DNA of 64,000 bases, taken from the NCBI GenBank assembly GCA_902598015.1, contig CACJZT010000001.1:37628-101627 (forward strand), read 5' to 3'. Shown here one piece after another: positions 17,999 through 26,182 of the stretch; the stretch's first letter is position 1; each line of letters opens with the position of its first letter. This DNA comes from an uncultured Pelagibacteraceae bacterium. Lineage in GTDB: Bacteria > Pseudomonadota > Alphaproteobacteria > Pelagibacterales > Pelagibacteraceae. The translations under genes were made by a program, and so were the position numbers. The notes below the pieces were generated by a model. The model was not told where the DNA came from and made no database searches. It saw only the letters and a program-made list of their open reading frames with translations.

Positions 17999-18045
17999 GA
18001 TAGTCCTAAAAAACCGGGAGCTAAAGATGGCTAGATAGGACTATC
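17999..18045 (-). promoter_or_regulatory. Structured leader hairpin next to the LysE-type gene
   Basis: A perfect 10-bp inverted repeat, GATAGTCCTA and TAGGACTATC, encloses a 27-base loop. On the minus strand the 3' arm holds AGGA, the only Shine-Dalgarno-like element, and ends 6 bases before the LysE ATG, so pairing would hide it. The G/C-rich loop (containing CCGGGAGCT) is unlike the surrounding AT-rich sequence. This looks like a cis-regulatory RNA, but I do not recognise a known riboswitch class. It could instead serve the divergent gene at 18110. Confidence 0.5.
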
Positions 18046-18109
18046 TAAAACTGATATTATCATAGGCTTAAATATTTGCATTAAAATAATTTTAACAATT
18101 TGTTGAATT

Positions 18110-18409
18110 TTGATGAAAAAAAGTCACAGACCCACAACCAGAGTTAAAAATCCAGAGCCATCTCTTGATAGTCCAGATTGGGTCATCTGGGCAGCATGGG
18201 CTGACCGGATTACTTTTGAGGAAATTGAAAAAAAAACTGGAAAGACTGAAGGTGAAGTTATTAAAATTATGCGAAGATCTTTAAAACCCTCATCATTTAG
18301 GCTGTGGAGAAAAAGAGCTAGCTCTCAAAGTATAAAACATAGAAAAAAATTTGAATATTCAAGAAAACAGATTAAGTCAAAAATAAATAAAAATGATTAC
18401 TTACTATAG
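18110..18409 (+). CDS. DUF2805/TIGR03643-family small protein
   Basis: A 99-residue basic protein. The central region (VIWAAWADRITFEEIEKKTG, then EVIKIMRRSLKPSSFRLWRKR) matches the small conserved family TIGR03643/DUF2805, which resembles a helix-turn-helix. The C-terminal 25 residues are Lys/Arg-rich. No function is established for the family. It is divergent from the LysE gene and shares the structured spacer with it. A nucleic-acid-binding role is only a guess from charge and helix pattern. Confidence 0.75.
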   Translation: MMKKSHRPTTRVKNPEPSLDSPDWVIWAAWADRITFEEIEKKTGKTEGEVIKIMRRSLKPSSFRLWRKRASSQSIKHRKKFEYSRKQIKSKINKNDYLL

Positions 18410-18441
18410 TAATTTATGAAACATCACTTATATATTGCCTT

Positions 18442-18696
18442 ATGAAAAATATAACTGTTTACTCTGGTCCAATGTGTAACTTTTGTGATGCAGCAAAAAG
18501 ATTATTATCTAGAAATAATCTTAATTATAACGAGATAGATATTTCAACAAAAGAAGGCCTAAGAGACGAAATGACTAAGAGAGCGAATGGACGAAGAACT
18601 ATTCCTCAAATATTTTTTGGTGACTATCACGTTGGAGGCTATCAGGAATTAAGAGAATTGGAGAAAACTGGAAAGCTTTTTAGTTCTTTAGAATAA
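18442..18696 (+). CDS. grxC: Glutaredoxin (GrxC type)
   Basis: An 84-residue glutaredoxin of full length. The redox motif is CNFC instead of the classical CPYC, keeping both cysteines. The cis-Pro glutathione site is RRTIPQIF, and the GG pair follows in HVGGYQEL. It reduces disulfides or glutathione mixed disulfides in the cytosol. A TATATA-like -10 lies 7 bases before the ATG, so the mRNA may have almost no leader. Confidence 0.9.
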   Translation: MKNITVYSGPMCNFCDAAKRLLSRNNLNYNEIDISTKEGLRDEMTKRANGRRTIPQIFFGDYHVGGYQELRELEKTGKLFSSLE

Positions 18697-18700
18697 TTTT

Positions 18701-19399
18701 TTAATCAACAAACGATATTGTCATTCCCGGTTCATTTGCATACATAACATTACCTGTGCACGCAGCTGCACCACCTGTGGCTTCACCAACTGCATTTGAA
18801 ACATCAAATGCAACCTTTACTGTTGGAAAATCACCAGCTTTAACTTTTAAACCGCCTCCTGAAATAATTTTTCTATATTGAAAATACTCATCACTACTTC
18901 CTATTTCACCATCGTCTGAAACAGATGCGCCCAAAGAGTCAACCGAACCGTTCATATGATCATCATAAGAAGTTCCATCTGGAACATATAAAGTTGAAGA
19001 TCCTGGAGTACCTCCAGTTTGTCCTTTTGCATCTGTGGTTTTAGATCCTGACTCACCAGCTTTGGTTGCGCAACTTCCTGCTGTTCCGGTCATTGAAAAT
19101 TGTCTACTCATAGTAATTTGAATGTAAGTATATAAGGTTCCTATTTTTGCTTTTGCAATATTTCCATAAGATCCAGCTGTGGCTCCTGCGTCCACTGATG
19201 CGATATCTACAGCACCTGATGTTCCTGACGGTGATATAGTTAATGCATTTAAACAATTTGCTGTAGTACTTCCAGTTTCGCACAGTTCAAGTTTTGTCAT
19301 TGTAACTTTATATTCTGTTGCGGCTCCTGTTGCTGCATATGTATTAACTGAATAAAAAAAGATAAATAAAATTAAAATTGATTTGATTAAATTTCTCAT
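18701..19399 (-). CDS. Secreted low-complexity protein of unknown function
   Basis: A 232-residue protein with a signal peptide (ending NTYAA) and a mature part rich in Gly, Ser, Thr and Ala. Paired cysteines (CETGSTTANC, CATK, CTGN) suggest disulfides outside the cytoplasm. No family is recognised. It begins 3 bases after the stop of the inverse-autotransporter-like barrel gene and is surely co-transcribed with it. It could be a surface partner or passenger-like substrate of that barrel; this is inference from position only. Confidence 0.7.
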   Translation of the reverse strand: MRNLIKSILILFIFFYSVNTYAATGAATEYKVTMTKLELCETGSTTANCLNALTISPSGTSGAVDIASVDAGATAGSYGNIAKAKIGTLYTYIQITMSRQFSMTGTAGSCATKAGESGSKTTDAKGQTGGTPGSSTLYVPDGTSYDDHMNGSVDSLGASVSDDGEIGSSDEYFQYRKIISGGGLKVKAGDFPTVKVAFDVSNAVGEATGGAAACTGNVMYANEPGMTISFVD

Positions 19400-19402
19400 A
19401 AA

Positions 19403-20278
19403 TTATTGCTTAGTTAACACTACTGCTCCTTGAACTTCTATTGTCATAGCGTTTCTTCGTCTAACTTTATCTTTCATTTTTGCTTCTACATCACCTTTTT
19501 CAAATGCAGTTGATGATAAAAATCCATCTTGAAGTGATGATTTATTTCTTGGTGGATTATAATACACAATTTTGAAATTCTCCTCATCTTCAACCCCGGT
19601 AGTATCTATAAAATTCTTTGACGCCTCAATTTGAATACTTGGAGATAAATTCATTTCAAGAGAAACTAAATTACCACCTGTATTCTCAGAAGCTTTATCT
19701 TTTTCAAAATCATAATTTTGCAAATTTAATCTTGTCCACGGCATGTATGGTAATTGTGATGATAAGTTTATTTCATGACCATCTAATACTTTTTCTTTAA
19801 CGCCATTAATAGTTTCAACTCCTGACAGACCTAAATAATAGTTTCCAGTAAGTTCTAAAATTGGAGCTTTTGCCTCAAAACCTAAACTTGTTCTAGAATG
19901 TCCTTCTATATCGTAATCAATAAACCCATTTATACCCGTGATCATCGATTTGTCTGAAGATATATATCTTTGACCGTAGCCTAGATTTAAAATAAATCTG
20001 GTATCATCGTTTACCTCTTGTGTATGTAAACTTAATTGTGAAAATGAATTCTGACCATCCGAGCTATCTAATTCTTTAAATTTTAATATTTCTAATTCAA
20101 CATCATCATCTTCAGGAAATTCTAAAGAGAATTCAGTGTCTCCACCTAAAGTACTCTCAACAAATAATGAAATTTTGTCTGAAAGTCTATCAATTATATC
20201 ATCAGCTGTATCTGCATATGCGAAAGTTGTAAATAAAGATACCCAAATTATAATAAAGAACTTATTTAATATTTTCAT
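19403..20278 (-). CDS. Inverse autotransporter (intimin/invasin-type) beta-barrel protein without passenger
   Basis: A 291-residue outer-membrane protein with a signal peptide (cleavage near TFAYA-D). Residues about 76-225 carry the hallmarks of the IAT_beta/intimin barrel: LNLGYGQRYI, ITGINGFIDYD, GHSRTSLGFEA, LTGNYYLGLSG and PYMPWTRLNLQNYDF. Intimins continue into long Ig-like passengers; here only about 65 residues follow, ending VQGAVVLTKQ. It lies 36 bases after msrB. A stand-alone barrel could secrete the small protein encoded just downstream. The family call is good; the role is unknown. Confidence 0.75.
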   Translation of the reverse strand: MKILNKFFIIIWVSLFTTFAYADTADDIIDRLSDKISLFVESTLGGDTEFSLEFPEDDDVELEILKFKELDSSDGQNSFSQLSLHTQEVNDDTRFILNLGYGQRYISSDKSMITGINGFIDYDIEGHSRTSLGFEAKAPILELTGNYYLGLSGVETINGVKEKVLDGHEINLSSQLPYMPWTRLNLQNYDFEKDKASENTGGNLVSLEMNLSPSIQIEASKNFIDTTGVEDEENFKIVYYNPPRNKSSLQDGFLSSTAFEKGDVEAKMKDKVRRRNAMTIEVQGAVVLTKQ

Positions 20279-20314
20279 ACACGTAGGTTTATTTTATTTT
20301 TCTTTTAATATCAA

Positions 20315-20683
20315 TTAGTTATGTGGTTTGAAAACTAAACAAACTCCGTTATTACAATATCTTTTTCCTGTCGGATGTGGACCATCATTAAATATATGTC
20401 CATGATGTCCTCCACATTTCTTACAATGATACTCTGTTCTAGCATAACCGATATGGTGATCTGTTTTAGTCTCAAAAACATCTGGAAGAGATTTATAAAA
20501 AGAAGGCCAACCTGATCCACTTTCATATTTCGTTGATGATTTAAATAATTCAGTATCACAGTTGGCACAGTGGTATGAGCCCTCTCTTTTTTCAGCATTT
20601 AATTCACTTGAACCAGGAGGTTCAGTAGCTTCATTAAATAAAATATTTTCTTGTTCTGGAGTTAAATTTGAATTTTTTTTCAT
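20315..20683 (-). CDS. msrB: Peptide-methionine (R)-S-oxide reductase MsrB
   Basis: A 122-residue MsrB of normal length. Two CxxC pairs (CANC and CKKC) bind structural zinc. The catalytic Cys is in RYCNNGVCLVF, where RYCxN matches the family though the following SAS is replaced by GVC. GSGWPSF is the substrate-pocket motif. It repairs oxidised methionine in proteins. Its start overlaps the HDAC-like gene by one base. Confidence 0.93.
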   Translation of the reverse strand: MKKNSNLTPEQENILFNEATEPPGSSELNAEKREGSYHCANCDTELFKSSTKYESGSGWPSFYKSLPDVFETKTDHHIGYARTEYHCKKCGGHHGHIFNDGPHPTGKRYCNNGVCLVFKPHN

Positions 20684-21576
20684 TATAAAAATTTAGCACA
20701 TGTTTTATGTAAACTGGAATGTAATTCTACTAGTTTATTAAAATCTTCGTTGTATCCACCTCCCAATACTCCACATATAGGAATTTTATTTGAGAAGAAA
20801 TTATCAATTACTAATTGATCTCTTTCAAATATACCATTATCAGATATTTTTAGTTTACCCAACCTGTCATTATAGTGAATATCAACTCCAGCGATATAAA
20901 AAACGAAATCAAACTCTTCCTCATTCAAATATTTTAGGTTATTTTTTAAAATATCAATATATTCTCTATCTTCTAAATTTTCCTCTAATTCAATATCTAA
21001 GTCACTTTTTGATTTTTTTGCTGGATAATTAACTTTCGCATGCATACTAAATGTAAAAACTTGAGTATCATTTTTAAATATTTCAGAATTGCCATTACCC
21101 TGGTGAACATCTAAATCAATAATTAAAATTCTGTTTGCCAGACCTCTTTTAGTTAAATATTTAGCTGCTACTGCAACATCATTAAAAACACAAAATCCAG
21201 CACCTTCATTAGATGTTGCATGATGGCTGCCTCCAGCAGTATTGCAAGCTATTCCATAATTTAGAGCTAGTTTTGTAGCAAGCACTGTGCCTCCGGTTGC
21301 AATAAAAGACCTTCTAACTACACTTTCAACTAAAGGAAAACCAATTTTTCTGATCTCGTTTTTATTTAAAGTTTTATTTTTTATTTTATTTATATAGTCT
21401 TCTGTATGTGCCTCTTTTAGAGTTTCTACTGAGCATTGCTCTGGGATATAGAATTTTTTAACTATTTTATTTTTAATTAACGCTTTAGCTAATTCTCCAA
21501 ATTTTTTTATAGGAAATTTATTGTCATCATTTAATTGAGCTTCATAATCTTTATGATTGACGACAGGTAATTCCAT
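20683..21576 (-). CDS. Histone deacetylase-superfamily (class II-like) deacetylase
   Basis: A 297-residue zinc hydrolase. The His-His dyad lies in AGGSHHATSNEGAGFC, and zinc ligands follow in IIDLDVHQGNG and the later Asp in YIAGVDIHYND. The Tyr-containing loop is at GVLGGGYNEDF. Bacterial relatives act on acetylpolyamines or acetylated small molecules and proteins. It starts 16 bases downstream of aceE, the enzyme that makes acetyl-CoA, and overlaps msrB by one base; the link to aceE may be chance. The substrate is not predictable. Confidence 0.88.
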   Translation of the reverse strand: MELPVVNHKDYEAQLNDDNKFPIKKFGELAKALIKNKIVKKFYIPEQCSVETLKEAHTEDYINKIKNKTLNKNEIRKIGFPLVESVVRRSFIATGGTVLATKLALNYGIACNTAGGSHHATSNEGAGFCVFNDVAVAAKYLTKRGLANRILIIDLDVHQGNGNSEIFKNDTQVFTFSMHAKVNYPAKKSKSDLDIELEENLEDREYIDILKNNLKYLNEEEFDFVFYIAGVDIHYNDRLGKLKISDNGIFERDQLVIDNFFSNKIPICGVLGGGYNEDFNKLVELHSSLHKTCAKFL

Positions 21577-21592
21577 AAAAAATTAGTAGGGA

Positions 21593-24247
21593 CTATATTT
21601 CCCAAGGATTATTTTTGTTATTATTGAGATTATATTTACTAATCGCTTTTTCTAATGTTTGTAATGGGATTTTCTTATCTTCATAAAGTGTATACAAAGA
21701 ACTGACGACTATATGTTTGCTATCTACTTCAAAAAAGTCTCTTAGATTTTTTCGAGTATCACTTCTTCCAAAACCATCTGTCCCCATTGCTAAAAACTTA
21801 TTATTAATGTGGCTAGAGATCAATTGTGAGTATGCTCTTACATAATCTGAAGTAGCAATTATAGGGTCGTCATTAGAAATTAGCTGCTGCAAATAGTTTT
21901 GTTTTTTATTCGCAGGAGACAATGTGTTTTGTCTTAAAACTGATTTAGCATTTTTTTCTAACTCTGAATAACTTGTTATGCTGTATAATCTTGAACCAAT
22001 TCCATATTCATCTTTAAGTATTTTAGAAGCTTCAATACATTCTCTAAAAATTGGTCCAGATCCTAATAAATTTATGTTAATTTTATCATTAGAGTTATCT
22101 TCAAAAAGATAACCACCTTTAATTATTCCATCTTTATTTTTTATATCAATTTTTGGATGAGAGTACTTTTCATTATTCACAGTAATATAATAAAATTCAT
22201 CTTTGCATTCTGTCATCATTCTTTTCATTCCTTCATCAAATATAATTGCAAGCTCGCTTGCGAAACAAGGATCGTAGGATTTTAAATTTGGAAATGTTGA
22301 AGCAATTATATGACTTTGTCCATCTTGGTGCTGCAATCCTTCTCCAGCTAAAGTAGTTCGACCAGCTGTTGCACCAATTAAAAATCCTCTAGGCATTTGA
22401 TCAGCTGCCGCCCAAATCAAATCTCCAATTCTTTGAAAACCAAACATTGAGTAAAAAATATAAAACGGCATCATTGGAAAATTATGATTGCTATAAGATG
22501 TAGCTGCTGCTAGCCAAGAAGATATGGCTCCGGCTTCATTAATTCCTTCCTCTAACAATTGTCCTGTTTTTGATTCTTGATATTTCAAAATTGAAGTCGC
22601 ATCTTCAGGTTCATATAACTGACCCTCTGGTGAATATATTCCAATTTGTGAAAATAAATTAGCCATTCCAAAAGTCCTAGCTTCATCAGCAACTATTGGA
22701 ACAACTCTTTTTCCAAACTCTTTATCTCTCATTATGTTTCCTAAAGATCTAACAAGTCCTGTTGTTGTTGAATATTCTCTATCACTTTCTTCGAATAAAA
22801 AGTTAGAATGTTTTTCAATTTTTGGAGTAACTAATTCAACTTCTTTGAAGCTTCTTTTGGGTAAAGATCCTCCTAAAGCTTCCCTTCTTTTTTTTAAATA
22901 TTTTATTTCCTCAGAATTTTCATCTGGTTTATAAAACTCCATATTTTCTAGTTTGTTATCTGGAATATCTAGTTGAAAACGATCTCTAAACTCTTTTAAT
23001 GCATCAAGATTTAATTCTTTTTGCTGGTGGTTAGTCATTTTTGACTCGCCAGCTTTACCCATTCCATAACCTTTTTTTGTTTTAGCTAAAATAACTGTAG
23101 GTTTTCCCTTAGTTTTAATAGCTGCATTAAAGGCAGCATAAAGTTTTTTAAAATCATGGCCTCCCCTTTTAAGTTTATCAATTTCATCTTTACTGAGTGA
23201 AGAAACCAATTTTAAAACTTCTGGATCCTCTGCAAAAAAGTTTTTAAGATTATACTCTCCATCTCTTGCACCTAACGTTTGATATTTTCCATCAACGGTT
23301 TTAGCAAAACGCTTTAACAACAAATGATCTTTATCTTGTTGAAAAATTTTATCCCATTCAGATCCCCATAGAACTTTAATTACATTCCATCCATTAGCTT
23401 TAAAGACTGTCTCAAGTTCTTGAATTATTTGTCCATTACCTCTTACAGGTCCATCTAATCTTTGTAGATTGCAATTTATAATAAAAGTTAAATTATCTAA
23501 TTTTTCTCTTGAAGCGATAGATAATCCAGCCAAACTTTCAGGTTCATCCATTTCACCATCTCCAAATAAACCCCATACTCTTTTATTTGTTTTTAATAAG
23601 TTTCTATTTTCTAAATATTTCATGAAACGAGCTTGGTAAATTGCATTAACTAAACCTATTCCCATCGATGATGTTGTAAATGTCCAGTAATCTCTCATTA
23701 GGTATGGATGGCAGTATGAAGACAGTCCTTGCTCGTTTAATTCTTGTCTATAATGTTCCAAATGATTTTTAGTTAATCTTCCCTCTAAAAAAGATCTTGC
23801 ATATATCCCAGTTGTACACTGTGATTGATAAAAAATTAAATCTGCTTCATCACCGCCTTTAAAAAAATGATTAAATCCTGTTTCAAATACCTCGGCAAAA
23901 GATGCATAGCTTGCTATATGTCCTCCAAGCCCACCATAATTTTTATTTGCTTTCATAACCATGGTTAAAGCATTCCATCTTAAAATTGCTGTTATTTTTT
24001 CTTCAATTGCTAAATCTCCAGGATAAATTCCTTGATCATATTGAGATATGGTATTTCTATATGGTGAATATGGAACTGGTGAATATAATACTCTTAAATC
24101 TTTTGCTCTTTTCTCTAGTTTTTCTAAAATTATTTTAGCACCTTCTCTTCCATGATTTTCTACAACAGCATCTAAAGAATCTAACCAATCATTTAATTCT
24201 TGATTATCAAGTTTTTGATTTTGAGTAGCTTTAAATTCTTTGCTCAT
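21593..24247 (-). CDS. aceE: Pyruvate dehydrogenase E1, homodimeric type
   Basis: An 884-residue homodimeric E1 (usual length about 885-890). The thiamine-diphosphate motif is GDGEMDEPES...NCNLQRLDGPVRGN. The conserved WNAL, GGHIASYASFAE and GEGLQHQDGQSH regions are also present. I chose the ATG at 24247; an in-frame TTG at 24265 lies farther upstream. A TATAAT box ends 7 bases before this ATG, which suggests a leaderless mRNA. No E2 or E3 gene is nearby, so its partners are elsewhere. It decarboxylates pyruvate to feed acetyl-CoA synthesis. Confidence 0.93.
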   Translation of the reverse strand: MSKEFKATQNQKLDNQELNDWLDSLDAVVENHGREGAKIILEKLEKRAKDLRVLYSPVPYSPYRNTISQYDQGIYPGDLAIEEKITAILRWNALTMVMKANKNYGGLGGHIASYASFAEVFETGFNHFFKGGDEADLIFYQSQCTTGIYARSFLEGRLTKNHLEHYRQELNEQGLSSYCHPYLMRDYWTFTTSSMGIGLVNAIYQARFMKYLENRNLLKTNKRVWGLFGDGEMDEPESLAGLSIASREKLDNLTFIINCNLQRLDGPVRGNGQIIQELETVFKANGWNVIKVLWGSEWDKIFQQDKDHLLLKRFAKTVDGKYQTLGARDGEYNLKNFFAEDPEVLKLVSSLSKDEIDKLKRGGHDFKKLYAAFNAAIKTKGKPTVILAKTKKGYGMGKAGESKMTNHQQKELNLDALKEFRDRFQLDIPDNKLENMEFYKPDENSEEIKYLKKRREALGGSLPKRSFKEVELVTPKIEKHSNFLFEESDREYSTTTGLVRSLGNIMRDKEFGKRVVPIVADEARTFGMANLFSQIGIYSPEGQLYEPEDATSILKYQESKTGQLLEEGINEAGAISSWLAAATSYSNHNFPMMPFYIFYSMFGFQRIGDLIWAAADQMPRGFLIGATAGRTTLAGEGLQHQDGQSHIIASTFPNLKSYDPCFASELAIIFDEGMKRMMTECKDEFYYITVNNEKYSHPKIDIKNKDGIIKGGYLFEDNSNDKININLLGSGPIFRECIEASKILKDEYGIGSRLYSITSYSELEKNAKSVLRQNTLSPANKKQNYLQQLISNDDPIIATSDYVRAYSQLISSHINNKFLAMGTDGFGRSDTRKNLRDFFEVDSKHIVVSSLYTLYEDKKIPLQTLEKAISKYNLNNNKNNPWEI

Positions 24248-24254
24248 CAGACTA

Positions 24255-24260
24255 ATTATA
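24255..24260 (-). promoter_or_regulatory. -10 box for leaderless aceE transcript
   Basis: The minus strand reads TATAAT with exactly 7 bases before the aceE ATG. The expected transcription start would be at or next to the A of the start codon. No clear -35 box is seen and no Shine-Dalgarno sequence precedes the ATG. Confidence 0.5.
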
Positions 24261-24306
24261 CACAAAAAATTTAAATTTATATCTGTAAAAATTGTCTTAA
24301 TTTAAT

Positions 24307-25257
24307 TTACTGAATGATCCTTTTTGGTTTACCAGAAACAAAACTATCAAGATTTTCAATCATTTGATTATAGAAAGTTACATAATTTTCGGCAGTTACG
24401 TAACCAATGTGAGGAAGCAAAAGAGCATTTTGTACGAATCTAAGTTTATGACTTTCCGGCAAAGGTTCTTTTTCATAAACATCCAAACCTGCTCCAGCAA
24501 TAATATTTGTTGATAATGCTATAATTAAATCATCTTCATTAACAATTTCACCTCTTGATGTATTTACTAAATATGAGGTTTTTTTCATTTTCTCAAATTC
24601 TTTAATAGTAATAGAATTTCTATATCTATCTCCTCCTTGAACATGGATTGACAGAAAGTCAGAATTTTGAATTAAGTCATCTTTGTTACACGGCAAAACA
24701 TCAAGCTCTTTGCATTTATCTAAGTTTAAATTTTCACTCCAAGCCATAACTTGCATACCAAAAGCTTTACCAATTTTAGCAACTTCAGAACCTACTCTAC
24801 CCAATCCAAGCAAACCTAATATCTTACCTTTAAGCTCCACTCCAATAGTTGACTGCCAGTAACCTTGATACATATTATCTATTTCCGTTTTAAAATTTCT
24901 TGCAAGTCCTAAAATTAATGCCCAGGTTAACTCTGGTGTTGGGTTACTATTGATTTCAGTACCAGTGACCACAACTTTATTTTTTTTAGCTACTTCTAAA
25001 TTTATAGATTTATTTCTCATTCCACTAGTGGCAATTAATTTTAATTTTTTTAAACTCTCTATAAGTTTTTTTGTTATTTTTGTTCTCTCTCTCATTATAA
25101 AAAGAACTTCAAATTCTTTTAATTTTTCAATTGCATCATCCTCGTTTTCAAATGGATCATTAAATACCTGAAATTCATATTTTGAAGATAATTTTTTAAG
25201 ATCAATAAAATCTTTTGCGATATTTTGATAATCGTCGAGTATAGCTACTTTAAGCAT
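24307..25257 (-). CDS. D-2-hydroxyacid dehydrogenase (phosphoglycerate dehydrogenase-like)
   Basis: A 316-residue NAD-dependent dehydrogenase when started at MLKVAILDDYQNIA. A reading to 25335 adds 26 hydrophobic residues that run deep into the upstream gene and is unlikely. The dinucleotide motif is GLLGLGRVGSEVA. The catalytic Arg is in NTSRGEIVNEDDL, the Glu near YEKEPLPE and the His in LLPHIGYVT. It oxidises a D-2-hydroxyacid or reduces a 2-oxoacid; the exact substrate is open. It overlaps the DMT gene by 8 bases. Confidence 0.88.
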   Translation of the reverse strand: MLKVAILDDYQNIAKDFIDLKKLSSKYEFQVFNDPFENEDDAIEKLKEFEVLFIMRERTKITKKLIESLKKLKLIATSGMRNKSINLEVAKKNKVVVTGTEINSNPTPELTWALILGLARNFKTEIDNMYQGYWQSTIGVELKGKILGLLGLGRVGSEVAKIGKAFGMQVMAWSENLNLDKCKELDVLPCNKDDLIQNSDFLSIHVQGGDRYRNSITIKEFEKMKKTSYLVNTSRGEIVNEDDLIIALSTNIIAGAGLDVYEKEPLPESHKLRFVQNALLLPHIGYVTAENYVTFYNQMIENLDSFVSGKPKRIIQ

Positions 25258-26155
25258 TTTTTTTGTTTGAAAGTAATATCCCTGAAATAATAAATATTCC
25301 ACCGATATAATGATAAAATAGCAATACTTCATCAAATATTATCATTGCAAGAATTGCTGCAAGAATTGGCATTAAATGTAAATAAATTCCTGCTCTATTA
25401 GCGCCTATTAAAGCAACGCCTTTTATCCAGAAAAAGAAAGAAATGATTCCAGGTAACAAAACAACATAAGATAAAACAAGAATGAAATTTGTATTAATTG
25501 TAATTCGATTACCAATGTAAATATAATCTATTGCATACATTGGTATAAGAAATATTACACCAAGACCAATAACAACTTGAAGTAAAGTTATAGGAGATAA
25601 TCCATAATTTTTTTTCTTTAAAAGAGCAGAATAAAGTGACCAGGATATCATTGCAAATAATGCAAATAAATCTCCTTTTTCAAAAGCTAAATTTTTAAAG
25701 ACTTCAAAATCTGCTTTTGAAATTATAAATAATACACCCAACAAAGAAAATGCAACTCCCAATACTTGAAAGGTATTTGTTTTTTCTATTTTTAAAATTA
25801 TAGAAAATAAAATGATCATAACTGGAACAGTTGAGATCATAAGCACACCCGTAATTACTTGTGTAGTTTTTAAAGAATAGAAAAGTGCTGAATTAAAAAT
25901 ACTGACTGCCGTTATCCCTAGAAAACATAAGAGATAAATATTTTTAAAAATTAATTCTTTTTTTTCTAGCATCTCTTTGTAAGTAAAAGGTAGTAAAATT
26001 AGAAACGCCAGTGACCACCTTAAAATATTTAATGATATTGGAGGTATTTCATTTAAACCTGCTATCTTTCCAACAATAAAATTTCCTGACCAAAACAAGG
26101 CTGCTAAAAAAAGCAAAATAGATGCAATTATTATATTACTTTTATTTTCAAGCAT
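25250..26155 (-). CDS. DMT-superfamily (EamA) transporter
   Basis: A 301-residue membrane protein with two EamA repeats of five helices. The first starts ILLFLAALFWSGNFIVGK and the second DLFALFAMISWSLYSALLKK; both motifs are typical of RhaT/EamA proteins. It follows the DadA-like gene by 27 bases and overlaps the dehydrogenase gene by 8. Export of an amino acid or other metabolite is likely, with the substrate unknown. Confidence 0.88.
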   Translation of the reverse strand: MLENKSNIIIASILLFLAALFWSGNFIVGKIAGLNEIPPISLNILRWSLAFLILLPFTYKEMLEKKELIFKNIYLLCFLGITAVSIFNSALFYSLKTTQVITGVLMISTVPVMIILFSIILKIEKTNTFQVLGVAFSLLGVLFIISKADFEVFKNLAFEKGDLFALFAMISWSLYSALLKKKNYGLSPITLLQVVIGLGVIFLIPMYAIDYIYIGNRITINTNFILVLSYVVLLPGIISFFFWIKGVALIGANRAGIYLHLMPILAAILAMIIFDEVLLFYHYIGGIFIISGILLSNKKNA

Positions 26156-26182
26156 TAAATAGAGTACTATAAAAGATTACTT

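Noticed and set aside
17999..18045. Hairpin as a simple rho-independent terminator
   Set aside because: The loop is 27 bases long and neither side is followed by a clear T-run; its place before a start codon suits regulation better.
25258..25335. N-terminal extension of the D-2-hydroxyacid dehydrogenase
   Set aside because: The 26 extra residues lie within the upstream DMT gene and precede a standard start of the fold.
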